Origin: an uncultured Flavobacteriales bacterium
Lineage (GTDB): Bacteria; Bacteroidota; Bacteroidia; Flavobacteriales; JBLHRE01
DNA: 64,000 nucleotides
Direction: 5' to 3'
Assembly (NCBI GenBank): GCA_937139155.1
Contig: CAKZPI010000001.1
Location: 1 to 64,000 of the forward strand
The position numbers were made by a program, and so were the translations under genes. How positions within the stretch are numbered: position 1 is the stretch's first letter; each line of letters begins with the position of its first letter. Positions 53,124-61,593 of the stretch are shown in pieces. The notes beneath the pieces are model-generated. The model searched no databases. It was given only the letters and a program-made list of their open reading frames with translations, and had not been told where the DNA came from.

Positions 53124-54062
53124 ATGAAAGTAACCGTAATCGGTGCCGGTAATGTAGGTGCAACTTGCGCCAATGTTGTGGCCCATAAAGAATTAGCCAA
53201 CGAAGTTGTTTTATTAGACATTAAGGATGGAGTTGCTGAAGGGAAGGCCTTAGACATGTGGCAAACTGCCCCCATTAACCTTTATGATAGCCGGGTTAAA
53301 GGTGTAACCAACGATTATGCTGCAACCGCTGGTTCTGATGTGGTTGTGATCACTTCTGGTTTACCAAGAAAACCTGGGATGAGCCGTGACGATTTGATCG
53401 CCACCAATGCTGGCATCGTAAAGTCGGTTACTGAAAACGTAATTGAATATTCTCCAAACGCAATCATTATTGTGGTTTCAAACCCACTAGATGTAATGAC
53501 CTATTGCGCTTTCCTTACCGCAAAGATAGATTCAAAGCGTGTATTTGGAATGGCAGGTATTCTTGATACGGCCAGGTATAGAGCATTCTTGGCTGAAGCC
53601 TTAGATGTTTCTCCTAAAGATATTCAGGCGGTACTCATGGGAGGTCATGGAGATACCATGGTTCCACTTCCAAGATATACCACAGTTGCTGGTATTCCTG
53701 TAACGGAAATGATTGAGGAGTCTGAGTTGGATGCCATTGTTGAGCGTACTAAAAAAGGTGGCGGTGAACTGGTTAACCTAATGGGAACCTCTGCTTGGTA
53801 TGCACCAGGAGCTGCAGCTGCTCAAATGGTAGAAGCTATTGTTCGCGATCAAAAGAGAATTTTCCCTTGTTGTGCATGGCTTACCGGTGAGTACGGTATG
53901 TCAGACATTTACTTAGGAGTTCCTGTACAATTAGGCTCTAAAGGGATTGAGAAAATCATTGAACTTGACCTGAACAACGAAGAAAAGACCCTTCTTGAAA
54001 ATTCAGCGGTTCACGTTCGTGAAGTAATGGAAGTTCTAGACAAAATGGAATTGGTGAAATAA
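53124..54062 (+). CDS. mdh: Malate dehydrogenase (LDH-like, NAD-dependent)
   Basis: TCA-cycle enzyme interconverting malate and oxaloacetate. The 312 residues show the NAD-binding G-A-G-N-V-G-A-T at residues 7-14, the substrate arginines in L-P-R-K-P-G-M-S-R, the V-S-N-P-L-D segment, the catalytic His in M-G-G-H-G-D-T-M and 'EGRIARYRAF'-type helix ('LDTARYRAFLAEAL'). This is the tetrameric, lactate-dehydrogenase-like class common in Bacteroidota. Single-gene unit with its own promoter box and a UUCG-capped terminator. Confidence 0.96.
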   Translation: MKVTVIGAGNVGATCANVVAHKELANEVVLLDIKDGVAEGKALDMWQTAPINLYDSRVKGVTNDYAATAGSDVVVITSGLPRKPGMSRDDLIATNAGIVKSVTENVIEYSPNAIIIVVSNPLDVMTYCAFLTAKIDSKRVFGMAGILDTARYRAFLAEALDVSPKDIQAVLMGGHGDTMVPLPRYTTVAGIPVTEMIEESELDAIVERTKKGGGELVNLMGTSAWYAPGAAAAQMVEAIVRDQKRIFPCCAWLTGEYGMSDIYLGVPVQLGSKGIEKIIELDLNNEEKTLLENSAVHVREVMEVLDKMELVK

Positions 54063-54088
54063 GCCTTTCCGGTTAATCAAATATTGAA

Positions 54089-54113
54089 AAGCGGCCTTCG
54101 GGTCGCTTTTTTT
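54089..54113. terminator. Rho-independent terminator with UUCG tetraloop
   Basis: AAGCGGCC (54089-54096), loop TTCG, GGTCGCTT (54101-54108; one G-T wobble), then T's to 54113. It serves mdh, and on the other strand its 3' side abuts the stop of the DCC-family gene (54112-54114). Confidence 0.85.
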
Positions 54114-54525
54114 ATGGTTCTAAAAATCGCTCCCTCCATTTTTTTGGCACCATCGGACAAGCATCGTGCTTCCCAAACCATCGGTAGCGGTTCTTGGCAA
54201 TGAAATAATAGAGCTTATCGCGAAGGACTTTCGGGATTACTTTGAATACATAAGCCATTTTATAGATTCCACCCATCCTTTTTCCTGCTTCAATAAAAGC
54301 ATCTGAGGCTGTGTAGATTTCCCCTTTCGAGTAAAATATAAGGGTTTGATAATCCTCCTCTGACTGATAAGGTTCAAGATCGAAGGGCAGGTTCAAGCGA
54401 TTGGCGTCTTGAAGGGCGCAAAAATGTATAACACCCTTTTTATCAAGCCTTAAAATTAGGTGCACAGCCCAGTTGCAGAGCCTACAAACTCCGTCGTAAA
54501 AAACAATGTGGTCGGGAAGCCTTAT
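54112..54525 (-). CDS. DCC-family (DUF393) thiol-disulfide oxidoreductase-like protein, AUA start
   Basis: The family motif D-G-V-C-R-L-C-N (Asp11, Cys14, Cys17 from the start proposed here) lies upstream of the first ordinary start codon in this frame, a GTG at 54465, so a GTG start would lose the active site. The frame is open upstream back to a TGA but has no ATG, GTG or TTG before the motif. The codon in the right place is ATA at 54523-54525, giving M-R-L-P-D-H-I-V-F-Y-D-G, like normal family N-termini. It overlaps the stop of the upstream gene as ATAA. The 137-residue product then has normal length, with 'IFYSKGEIYTASDAFIEAGKRMGG' and 'YYFIAKNRYRWFGKHDACPMV' downstream. Function in the family is poorly known; thiol redox chemistry is presumed from C-x-x-C. 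Confidence 0.75.
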   Translation of the reverse strand: MRLPDHIVFYDGVCRLCNWAVHLILRLDKKGVIHFCALQDANRLNLPFDLEPYQSEEDYQTLIFYSKGEIYTASDAFIEAGKRMGGIYKMAYVFKVIPKVLRDKLYYFIAKNRYRWFGKHDACPMVPKKWRERFLEP

Positions 54526-56747
54526 TGGATCACAAGTTTTTGAACCGATCTGCCTTCTTGAGTTTCAAGCTCAATCAGGTAAATCCCTTTAGGGAAATCA
54601 ATCAGGTTAAGGTTTACTTCAAAGCCTTGGAAGGGTAAGGACTTAAGAGCCCGACCATCAATACCTCTTACGCTTAGAAACCCTGATTGGTAGCTTGAGG
54701 TTTGAATTTGAACCTCAGAGGAAGCAGGATTTGGGAATACTGAAAAATCAAAACTTTGGAGGTTTTCTACAAGGCCAATCTTATTGGTGTCAAGACCGGT
54801 AAAGAATTCAAGCCCACCGGTTTTGTTTCCTAAAATTAATTCAACCCATCCATCTTGGTTTAGGTCAATGGCAAAAGGAGCCGAGTAACCCCCATTTGTT
54901 TTTCCATCAAAGAGGGTGTCTTGAGCCTTAAAACTTCCGCTTAAATTGTTGTCTATATCTGTGAAGGTAAAAACCTGTCCATCGAAATTTCCGATGAAAA
55001 GAACTGTGCTTCCATTGATCTCAACAAAGTTTGGAACGGCATGGCCTACACTAAAAACGGGTGAAATCACATTCACGTTACCGAAATTTGAATTGGTAAC
55101 CGAGGTAAAGGAAGGGCTATTGATACTTCCATTGTTTGGAATGTAATGCAAGTTTCCATTCCGATCTCCAACCACCAAATCAAAAACCCCGTTTCCAAAA
55201 TCATAAAGCACCGGGCTAGCTGCAGACCCCACATCGATTCCGCCCATGTTAGGTTCGGTTAAAACAAAGTTTGGGTTAGACCCTGAGCCTGTATTCTCGA
55301 AACGGTGAAGTTTTCCATCCGAATCTCCAATAATCATATCTAAGTCTTGATCATTGTCTAAATCCGCTAAAGCGGGATGAAGGGAGAAAGGGAAGGCTGT
55401 AATCTGACTAAGGCCACCCAAATCATCCGTAACATAGGTGAATTCAGGTTGAGTTAGGGTTCCAGTATTCTTATAGTAAGCTAGTTGAGAAGTATAATTT
55501 CCACTGGTTTGATAATACCCATAATTTCCGATGATCAGGTCAGGAAGCCCATCCCCGCTAAGGTCAGCCATAACAGGAACCACCCTTGAACCATGTTCAA
55601 TCATTCCGTCTTGTAAAAAGTCGGTTTGAGATCTTGAAAATACAGGAACTTGATCCGTTCCAGAGTTGAGATAAAGCCAATTGCAATTGTAATTCAGTGA
55701 AATGTTGGTGGCATTGGGTGCAACTACCAGGTCACGGATCCCATCTCGATTCACATCAACACGATAGGCAGCCGGGAAGATGGGAATATGAACTTCTACA
55801 TCAGATTGGGGGAAATCTTCCTCCACTGCATCCATGTCAGCGTATTCGGGACAACCCCCATTGTTCAATTTAATGAGGTTGTCAAAAGAAATATCACCTA
55901 GGATTAATTCCATGTCTTGATCCCCGTCAAGGTCAGTGGCCAAAATGGTTGAACCTGCATGGGCGCCCCCTCCTGATTCAGCTGTACCGGTTAAAGGGTA
56001 ATCTCGTTGCATGGCCGTGCAGGTATCATTGTTTACGCAGGTATCAAGGCTAACGTTATTGGTAGAAAAGTCTTCGATGAAGTCTCCGAAACAACCATCA
56101 ACCATTTGGAAATCCAAGCTATCCGGAACTCCATAATTCTCCATGCTTTGGTTTTGGTGGTATTCAACATATCCGCCTAAAATCCCAAAGGTTAAAATAT
56201 CAATGTCTCCATCATTATCAATGTCAGCAATGGCCGGAATGTCTACAGAAGAAACGTAAAGGTTGATGTCGTTGGGTGACCCATAATTGGTGTTCAAAAG
56301 GCCAGGAGTTACCTTGGTGAACTTTAGTCCTGACCCAGGTTGACTTTCGTTCAGGAAAACAATGATTCCGGCGGAAGCATGAGTGAAAATGTCCATTTTC
56401 CCGTCGTTGTTATAGTCTACCGTTACCATCCACTCTCTGAATTCTGGGAAGTCTTTAATGTATTCAGGGGCGTACTTCCATTTTTGGTCTCCGGGGTTTC
56501 CGGTGTGCAAGAAGGGCATGAGTCTATACCCATCTCGGTCAAAAACAAGAAGATCTAGAACCTGGTCTTGATTTAGGTCAATATGATTGAACTGAGCATT
56601 GTTGGTTCCTCCGGCCCAAGGGTTTTCAAGCTGATCTCCTTGCCGAAATACGGGTACGGTATCCGTTTGTTGAAAATAGTAATTGGGCTTTTGTGCTTGA
56701 GAACCAAGACTTAGAAGGATAATAAATGCTAGAGCTAATGTCTTCAT
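54522..56747 (-). CDS. Secreted FG-GAP/VCBS-repeat protein with T9SS type A sorting domain
   Basis: 741 residues from the Met at 56747 (the open frame extends 20 codons further, past a TACCTTTG box). Signal peptide ending G-S-Q-A-Q. The chain is a beta-propeller of FG-GAP/VCBS repeats, each with a Ca2+-binding-like D-x-[DN]-x-D-G or D-L-N-Q-D-x-x-x-D-L pattern: 'HIDLNQDQVLDLLVFDRDGY', 'DYNNDGKMDIFTH', 'DIDNDGDIDILTFG', 'DLDGDQDMELILGD', 'DLSGDGLPDLIIGNYGY', 'DLDNDQDLDMIIGDSDGK'. It ends in a type A domain ('FSVFPNPASSEVQIQ', '...EGRSVQKLVIQ'). Exported by T9SS; ligand or partner unknown. Coupled to the downstream DCC gene through an ATAA overlap. Confidence 0.9.
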   Translation of the reverse strand: MKTLALAFIILLSLGSQAQKPNYYFQQTDTVPVFRQGDQLENPWAGGTNNAQFNHIDLNQDQVLDLLVFDRDGYRLMPFLHTGNPGDQKWKYAPEYIKDFPEFREWMVTVDYNNDGKMDIFTHASAGIIVFLNESQPGSGLKFTKVTPGLLNTNYGSPNDINLYVSSVDIPAIADIDNDGDIDILTFGILGGYVEYHQNQSMENYGVPDSLDFQMVDGCFGDFIEDFSTNNVSLDTCVNNDTCTAMQRDYPLTGTAESGGGAHAGSTILATDLDGDQDMELILGDISFDNLIKLNNGGCPEYADMDAVEEDFPQSDVEVHIPIFPAAYRVDVNRDGIRDLVVAPNATNISLNYNCNWLYLNSGTDQVPVFSRSQTDFLQDGMIEHGSRVVPVMADLSGDGLPDLIIGNYGYYQTSGNYTSQLAYYKNTGTLTQPEFTYVTDDLGGLSQITAFPFSLHPALADLDNDQDLDMIIGDSDGKLHRFENTGSGSNPNFVLTEPNMGGIDVGSAASPVLYDFGNGVFDLVVGDRNGNLHYIPNNGSINSPSFTSVTNSNFGNVNVISPVFSVGHAVPNFVEINGSTVLFIGNFDGQVFTFTDIDNNLSGSFKAQDTLFDGKTNGGYSAPFAIDLNQDGWVELILGNKTGGLEFFTGLDTNKIGLVENLQSFDFSVFPNPASSEVQIQTSSYQSGFLSVRGIDGRALKSLPFQGFEVNLNLIDFPKGIYLIELETQEGRSVQKLVIQ

Positions 56748-56770
56748 AAACAAATTATAAGAGGAAGCTT

Positions 56771-56778
56771 CAAAGGTA
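56771..56778 (-). promoter_or_regulatory. -7 promoter box TACCTTTG of the VCBS-repeat gene
   Basis: Minus-strand TACCTTTG ends 23 bases before the ATG at 56747 and lies inside the longer open frame, supporting the shorter start. Confidence 0.55.
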
Positions 56779-56846
56779 TGAAAACCCGTTGTGTTTTTAT
56801 CTTCCACGGCCTTAAAATCAATATTGGCAAATCAAAGGCGAACCTA

Positions 56847-56854
56847 TATATTTG
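56847..56854 (+). promoter_or_regulatory. Promoter of secDF: -33 TTG and -7 TATATTTG
   Basis: TATATTTG matches TAnnTTTG. A TTG at 56824-56826 lies 20 bases further upstream, about the right spacing for the Bacteroidota -33 element. The ATG is 37 bases downstream. One of the two or three best promoters in the window. Confidence 0.65.
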
Positions 56855-56891
56855 CGCGTTCAAATTTTATCGATAAAAATATTTAGTACCC

Positions 56892-59800
56892 ATGCAAAAT
56901 AAAGGGGTTATCCGATTTTTTGCCATCGTCTTCGGATTGGTGTGTTTGTACCAACTTTCCTTCACTTGGGTTGTTCGCAATGTAGAAAGCGATGCAGCTG
57001 ACTATGCCAATGGCGACCCAGTAAAAGAACGTGCGTATTTAGATTCTATGGCCGCTCAAACGGTTTACAATCTTGGAGTAGTAGAATACTCTTATAATGA
57101 TTGTAAAAGCCGAGAGCTCAACTTAGGTCTTGACCTTAAGGGAGGTATGAATGTAATTCTGGAAGTTTCTGTTCCAGACATTATTTACGCCCTTTCCAAC
57201 GACTCAAAAGATCCGGTTTTTAACAAAGCCATGGATGCGGCAATCAATCGTCAAAAGAATTCACAAGATAATTTCGTAGACCTGTTTTACGAAGAATTCC
57301 AACGTGTTAATTCTGAGGAGTCGAATCCGGTTCAGCTTAGCTCTCCTACCATTTTTGGTACTAGAGACCTTCGTGAAAAAATCAACATTGGAACCACCGA
57401 TGAAGAAGTTATCAAAGTTATTCGAGAGGAAGCCGATGGCGCCGTTGAGCGTGTTTACACGGTTCTAAGAGCTCGTATTGATAAATTTGGTGTGGTTCAG
57501 CCCAATATTCAACCGCTTGAAAATGGTAGAATTTTAGTTGAACTGCCCGGGGTTAAAGACCCAGATCGTGTTAAAAGAATTCTTCAGTCTACGGCTAAAC
57601 TTGAGTTCTGGGACACCTATGAGGTTTCGGAAGTGGGCGGATTTTTCATTCAAGCCAACGAAAAGCTTCGCAGCTTAATTGATAATCCTAAAGAGAATTC
57701 GAATCAAACTCCTACCGATTCGGAGGAGGATGGTGAAGATTCAGCCATTGATGATCTTCTAAGTGGCAATAATGACACCCTAGGAAATGCATCAAACGGA
57801 TTAGACTCTTTAGGTGTTGATAGCCTGGCCAATGATACAGCTCAAGACCTTCTGAACCAGTTTAATCCTTTATTTGAGGTATTCTTGATGAATACCACTC
57901 AAGATGGACAACGTTTTGGGGAGGGACCTTTGGTTGGATATGCCTTAATTAAGGATACGGCCAAGGTAAATGAATACATCAACCATCCTGAGGTTCAAAA
58001 GCTGCTTCCAGCTCAACTAAAGTATGCGAAATTCCTTTGGGGCGCAAAACCCATCGATGACAATGAAACCTTGTTAGGCCTTTACGCCATCAAGTCAAAC
58101 CGTGAAGGTGAGGCTAGATTGGAAGGAGACATGGTTGCTGATGCTTCCGCAGGATTCGATCAACTTGGTCGCCCAGTAGTTAATATGACCATGGATGCTG
58201 CGGGTACTCAGGTTTGGAAAAAGATGACCGCTCAAGCATCGGAAGTAGAGCCCAAACGAAGTGTGGCTGTTGTACTTGATAATTATGTGTATTCTGCTCC
58301 ACGTGTAAACGGAGTTATTCCAAATGGAAAAACTGAAATTTCAGGTGACTTTACGGTTGCAGAAACCAATGACCTTTCCAATATTCTAAAAACCGGTAAG
58401 CTTCCTGCACCTGCTAAGATTCTTCAATCTGAGGTGGTAGGACCATCCCTTGGTCAAGAAGCAATTCAGGCTGGGGTTACCTCTTTCGCCATCGCCCTAA
58501 TTGTGGTATTGCTTTACATGATTTTCTATTACAATCATGCAGGTATTGCCTCAAACGTGGCCCTTTTGGTGAACATGCTTTTCATCTTCGGTGTACTTGC
58601 TTCCTTTGGAGCCGTGTTAACCCTTCCAGGAATTGCAGGTATTGTTTTAACCATAGGTATGGCAGTGGATGCCAATGTGCTTATATATGAACGTATTCGG
58701 GAAGAAACTCGAGCGGGTAAAGGAATTCGATTGGCTGTTACCGATGGATATAAGAATGCTTATTCTTCCATCATCGATGCCAACGTTACAACCCTATTAA
58801 CCGGTATTGTTCTTTATGTATTTGGAACCGGACCCATCCGTGGTTTCGCTACCACCCTTATTGTGGGTATCCTAACCTCTCTTTTTGCAGCCATCTTCAT
58901 CACTCGTCTGATTTTTGAAGCTAGGCTCGACAAGAAAAAGGAAATTAAATTTTCTACCGCTCTTACTGCAGGAACCCTTAGTAATGTGAACATTTCCTTC
59001 CTTCAAAAAAGGAAAACAGCTTATGTTATTTCAGGTATTATCATCCTTGTAGGCCTTGGCTCTTTGTTTACCGTTGGACTAAATCAAGGGGTTGACTTTA
59101 CTGGGGGTAGAAGCTACAAGGTTCGTTTTGACCAAGCAGTAAGCACGGTTGATTTAAGAAATAGCCTTGGTGATGTTTTGGTTGATCAAGATGGAATTGC
59201 TCTTTACCCAGAAGTTAAAACTTCAGGTTCTGACAACCAGGTTCGGATCACCACCAAATACAGAATTGATGAGGAAGGAGCCGATGTTGATTTGGCGATC
59301 CAAGAAAAAATCTTCGAAGGATCTAAGCCATTCTTTGGTCAAGAAGTAAGCTTCGAGGAATTCATTACGGATAACCAGAACAAAGACTTGGGAATCATGT
59401 ATTCTACCCAAGTAGGTCCAACCATTGCAGATGACATTAAGAAAGATGCATTCTGGGCCTTATTGTTCTCATTGGTAATCATTTTCGTGTACATCTTATT
59501 GCGTTTCCGTAAATGGCAATTTAGTTTAGGAGCAGTTGCTGCTGTCTTCCACGATGTATTGATTGTACTTTCAATGTTCTCTTTGCTTTACAAGTTTATG
59601 CCGTTTAGCCTTGAGATTGACCAAGCCTTTATTGCGGCCATCTTAACCGTGATTGGTTACTCATTGAATGATACTGTTGTTGTGTTTGACCGTATTCGTG
59701 AAAACCTAAACCTGAATAAGAAAAAAGGGTATATGGAGGTTGTTAATACCTCTTTGAACTCAACCTTGAGTCGTACCTTAAATACCTCTCTTACCACCTT

Positions 59801-59966
59801 ATTTGTACTCTTGGTGATTTTCATCTTTGGAGGCGAGGTGATTAGAGGGTTTATGTTTGCCCTTATGGTTGGTGTAATTGTAGGTACCTATAGCTCGGTA
59901 TTTATTGCAACTCCAATTATGTTTGACTCTTCTAAAAAACTAGAGGAGGCCAAGACCAAGAAGTAA
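56892..59966 (+). CDS. secDF: Fused protein-export membrane protein SecDF
   Basis: RND-family inner-membrane protein that uses the proton or sodium gradient to pull preproteins through SecYEG. The 1024 residues fuse SecD and SecF, as usual in Bacteroidota. The SecD part: transmembrane helix 1, L-G-L-D-L-K-G-G-M-N-V (about residue 77), a long periplasmic P1 domain with a low-complexity Asp/Asn/Ser-rich insertion around residues 275-320, then 'GMAVDANVLIYERIREE'. The SecF part: V-D-F-T-G-G-R-S-Y, 'GYSLNDTVVVFDRIREN' and a final helix cluster. Twelve membrane segments are expected. It serves the many Sec/T9SS exported proteins in the window. Own promoter and terminator. Confidence 0.96.
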   Translation: MQNKGVIRFFAIVFGLVCLYQLSFTWVVRNVESDAADYANGDPVKERAYLDSMAAQTVYNLGVVEYSYNDCKSRELNLGLDLKGGMNVILEVSVPDIIYALSNDSKDPVFNKAMDAAINRQKNSQDNFVDLFYEEFQRVNSEESNPVQLSSPTIFGTRDLREKINIGTTDEEVIKVIREEADGAVERVYTVLRARIDKFGVVQPNIQPLENGRILVELPGVKDPDRVKRILQSTAKLEFWDTYEVSEVGGFFIQANEKLRSLIDNPKENSNQTPTDSEEDGEDSAIDDLLSGNNDTLGNASNGLDSLGVDSLANDTAQDLLNQFNPLFEVFLMNTTQDGQRFGEGPLVGYALIKDTAKVNEYINHPEVQKLLPAQLKYAKFLWGAKPIDDNETLLGLYAIKSNREGEARLEGDMVADASAGFDQLGRPVVNMTMDAAGTQVWKKMTAQASEVEPKRSVAVVLDNYVYSAPRVNGVIPNGKTEISGDFTVAETNDLSNILKTGKLPAPAKILQSEVVGPSLGQEAIQAGVTSFAIALIVVLLYMIFYYNHAGIASNVALLVNMLFIFGVLASFGAVLTLPGIAGIVLTIGMAVDANVLIYERIREETRAGKGIRLAVTDGYKNAYSSIIDANVTTLLTGIVLYVFGTGPIRGFATTLIVGILTSLFAAIFITRLIFEARLDKKKEIKFSTALTAGTLSNVNISFLQKRKTAYVISGIIILVGLGSLFTVGLNQGVDFTGGRSYKVRFDQAVSTVDLRNSLGDVLVDQDGIALYPEVKTSGSDNQVRITTKYRIDEEGADVDLAIQEKIFEGSKPFFGQEVSFEEFITDNQNKDLGIMYSTQVGPTIADDIKKDAFWALLFSLVIIFVYILLRFRKWQFSLGAVAAVFHDVLIVLSMFSLLYKFMPFSLEIDQAFIAAILTVIGYSLNDTVVVFDRIRENLNLNKKKGYMEVVNTSLNSTLSRTLNTSLTTLFVLLVIFIFGGEVIRGFMFALMVGVIVGTYSSVFIATPIMFDSSKKLEEAKTKK

Positions 59967-59986
59967 ACCTTAGTTTATATCGTTTC

Positions 59987-60013
59987 GAAAGGCTGCCTTA
60001 GGGTGGCCTTTCT
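59987..60013 (+). terminator. Rho-independent terminator of secDF
   Basis: 11-bp stem GAAAGGCTGCC (59987-59997) / GGTGGCCTTTC (60002-60012) with two G-T wobbles, loop TTAG, followed by TTATTTAT. Confidence 0.75.
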
Positions 60014-60067
60014 TATTTATAGCCTGTATATTTTCTTGGGCATGCCTAATTTCTAATCTTCAACCCG

Positions 60068-60075
60068 TATTTTTG
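60068..60075 (+). promoter_or_regulatory. -7 promoter box TATTTTTG of tatA
   Basis: TATTTTTG matches TAnnTTTG and ends 15 bases before the tatA ATG at 60091. Its last three bases are a TTG that opens a longer frame, which I reject as a start. Confidence 0.55.
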
Positions 60076-60090
60076 CACCAAATTCTTTTC

Positions 60091-60534
60091 ATGAATCCAT
60101 TATTGTTTTTGGGCGGAGGCGAAATAGTTATCATCCTTTTGATTGTGGTGATGTTTTTTGGCTCAAAAAGAATTCCTGAAATCGCTAGAGGGCTCGGGAA
60201 GGGGATGAAAGAGATCCGTAACGTCTCCGATGAACTAAAACGTGAAATCCAATCAAGTGGGTCTGGCCTTGACAAGGCTGGGTCACAAATCAAAAGGGTT
60301 GTAGACGATGCCGGTTCAGGATTTAAATCGGTGGGCGATCAAATCAAAAAATCGGTAGAAACTGAATTTCTTCAAGACGAAATGTCGCAGCCCCGAAAGC
60401 CGAAACCTAGGAATACCCCAAAGGTAGAATCAACAGATCCAAAGGAAACTCCAGAGCAAACCAAGGAAGAAAAAAAGGAGGAAGATTCAAGTCAAACCGA
60501 TTCTACAGAAAAACCAAATAAGGGCAATTCATGA
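60091..60534 (+). CDS. tatA: Twin-arginine translocase subunit TatA/TatE family
   Basis: Pore-forming component for export of folded proteins. From the ATG at 60091 it has 147 residues: a short N-terminal helix (G-G-G-E-I-V-I-I-L-L-I-V-V-M-F-F), the hinge F-G-S-K-R-I-P-E-I-A-R-G-L-G-K-G-M, an amphipathic helix, and a long hydrophilic Lys/Glu/Thr-rich tail of ~70 residues. The hinge sequence is TatA-like; the long tail recalls TatB, so it may do both jobs as in minimal Tat systems. No tatC is in the window. Its stop overlaps the next start by 4 bases (ATGA). Confidence 0.88.
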   Translation: MNPLLFLGGGEIVIILLIVVMFFGSKRIPEIARGLGKGMKEIRNVSDELKREIQSSGSGLDKAGSQIKRVVDDAGSGFKSVGDQIKKSVETEFLQDEMSQPRKPKPRNTPKVESTDPKETPEQTKEEKKEEDSSQTDSTEKPNKGNS

Positions 60535-61475
60535 ACCTAGCTTTCCTTGTCGGTGGAATCTTGCTTTTAATCTTTGGAGGCGATCGATTGGTGAATGGAG
60601 CAGTAGCCCTTGCCTTGAGGTTGAATATTTCCAGATGGATCGTGGGTTTAACGGTGGTGTCTTTTGCTACCTCCGCTCCTGAACTAGTGGTTTCCCTTTT
60701 TGCCGCCATCGATGGGCATCCTGACATAAGTTTAGGAAATGTAATAGGGTCTAACATTGCTAACATTGCCCTGGTATTAGCCATGGTCATTACCCTTTTC
60801 GGGATTCATCTTGAGTGGAAAAAAGTTAAAATCGATGTATTTGCGGTGCTTTTAACCTCCATTGCTCTAACCCTGGTTCTATTCCTAGATAACGGAATTT
60901 CTAGAACGGCAGGGGTTCTACTTTTTACCGGATTGATTGCCTATATTTTTTATTTGATTAGGGGAGAGCGTAAGGAGGGTAAAGCCGAATCCGTAGGGGA
61001 GGGCCATGAGCAAGACCCACTTTGGAAAAGCTTATTGGCTTTAGGATTGGGGGGGATAGCCCTTTATTTTGGATCTGAAGGCTTGATTCAAGGAGCCGTT
61101 GGCCTTTCAAGAAACCTCGGAATTTCTGAACGAGTAATCTCCCTAACCATGGTTTCCGTGGGCACAAGTATTCCTGAATTGGTTGCTTCCATCATTGCTG
61201 CCAGTAAAAAAGAAGGAAGCTTAAGCGTTGGGAACTTAATCGGCTCAAACATTTTTAATGTGCTTTCCGTTTTAGGATTAACCGCTATTATTCATCCAAT
61301 TCAAGTTCAGGATCAAGGCATTTTAGGGTTTGACCTTTGGGTTATGCTTGGAGCGGTTGCTGGACTTTTTCTTTTATCCCTTTTCGGGAAGTCATTCTGG
61401 TCGAACCGACTCATTGCGGCATTAATCCTAATGGGCTATGCCGTCTATATTGTTTCCCTTTTCACAGGAAGCTAA
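60531..61475 (+). CDS. CaCA-family calcium/sodium (cation) antiporter, YrbG-like
   Basis: 314-residue inner-membrane exchanger with ~10 helices in two inverted halves. The two alpha repeats are plain: S-A-P-E-L-V-V-S-L with G-N-V-I-G-S-N-I-A-N-I, and S-I-P-E-L-V-A-S-I with G-N-L-I-G-S-N-I-F-N-V. A charged cytoplasmic loop (about residues 143-163) separates the halves. Family members exchange Ca2+ or K+ for Na+ or H+; the ion here is not certain, though a sodium-driven cycle would fit the Nqr pump encoded in this window. Coupled to tatA by a 4-base overlap. Confidence 0.9.
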   Translation: MNLAFLVGGILLLIFGGDRLVNGAVALALRLNISRWIVGLTVVSFATSAPELVVSLFAAIDGHPDISLGNVIGSNIANIALVLAMVITLFGIHLEWKKVKIDVFAVLLTSIALTLVLFLDNGISRTAGVLLFTGLIAYIFYLIRGERKEGKAESVGEGHEQDPLWKSLLALGLGGIALYFGSEGLIQGAVGLSRNLGISERVISLTMVSVGTSIPELVASIIAASKKEGSLSVGNLIGSNIFNVLSVLGLTAIIHPIQVQDQGILGFDLWVMLGAVAGLFLLSLFGKSFWSNRLIAALILMGYAVYIVSLFTGS

Positions 61476-61563
61476 AAAAAGTAAATTAAGGTGAGGTGTG
61501 TTAATTTTAACGGGGGTTCTCGTTAATTTTTTTGTTTTTTTCAGTTTCGACCCCTCAATTTTT

Positions 61564-61571
61564 TACCTTTG
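61564..61571 (+). promoter_or_regulatory. -7 promoter box TACCTTTG of glnA
   Basis: TACCTTTG matches TAnnTTTG and ends 22 bases before the glnA ATG at 61594. Confidence 0.6.
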
Positions 61572-61593
61572 TCGGAAATATTTTTAAAAAATT

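Noticed and set aside
60073..60090. TTG start for tatA at 60073
   Set aside because: The TTG is the end of the TATTTTTG promoter box; the ATG at 60091 gives the normal short TatA N-terminus.
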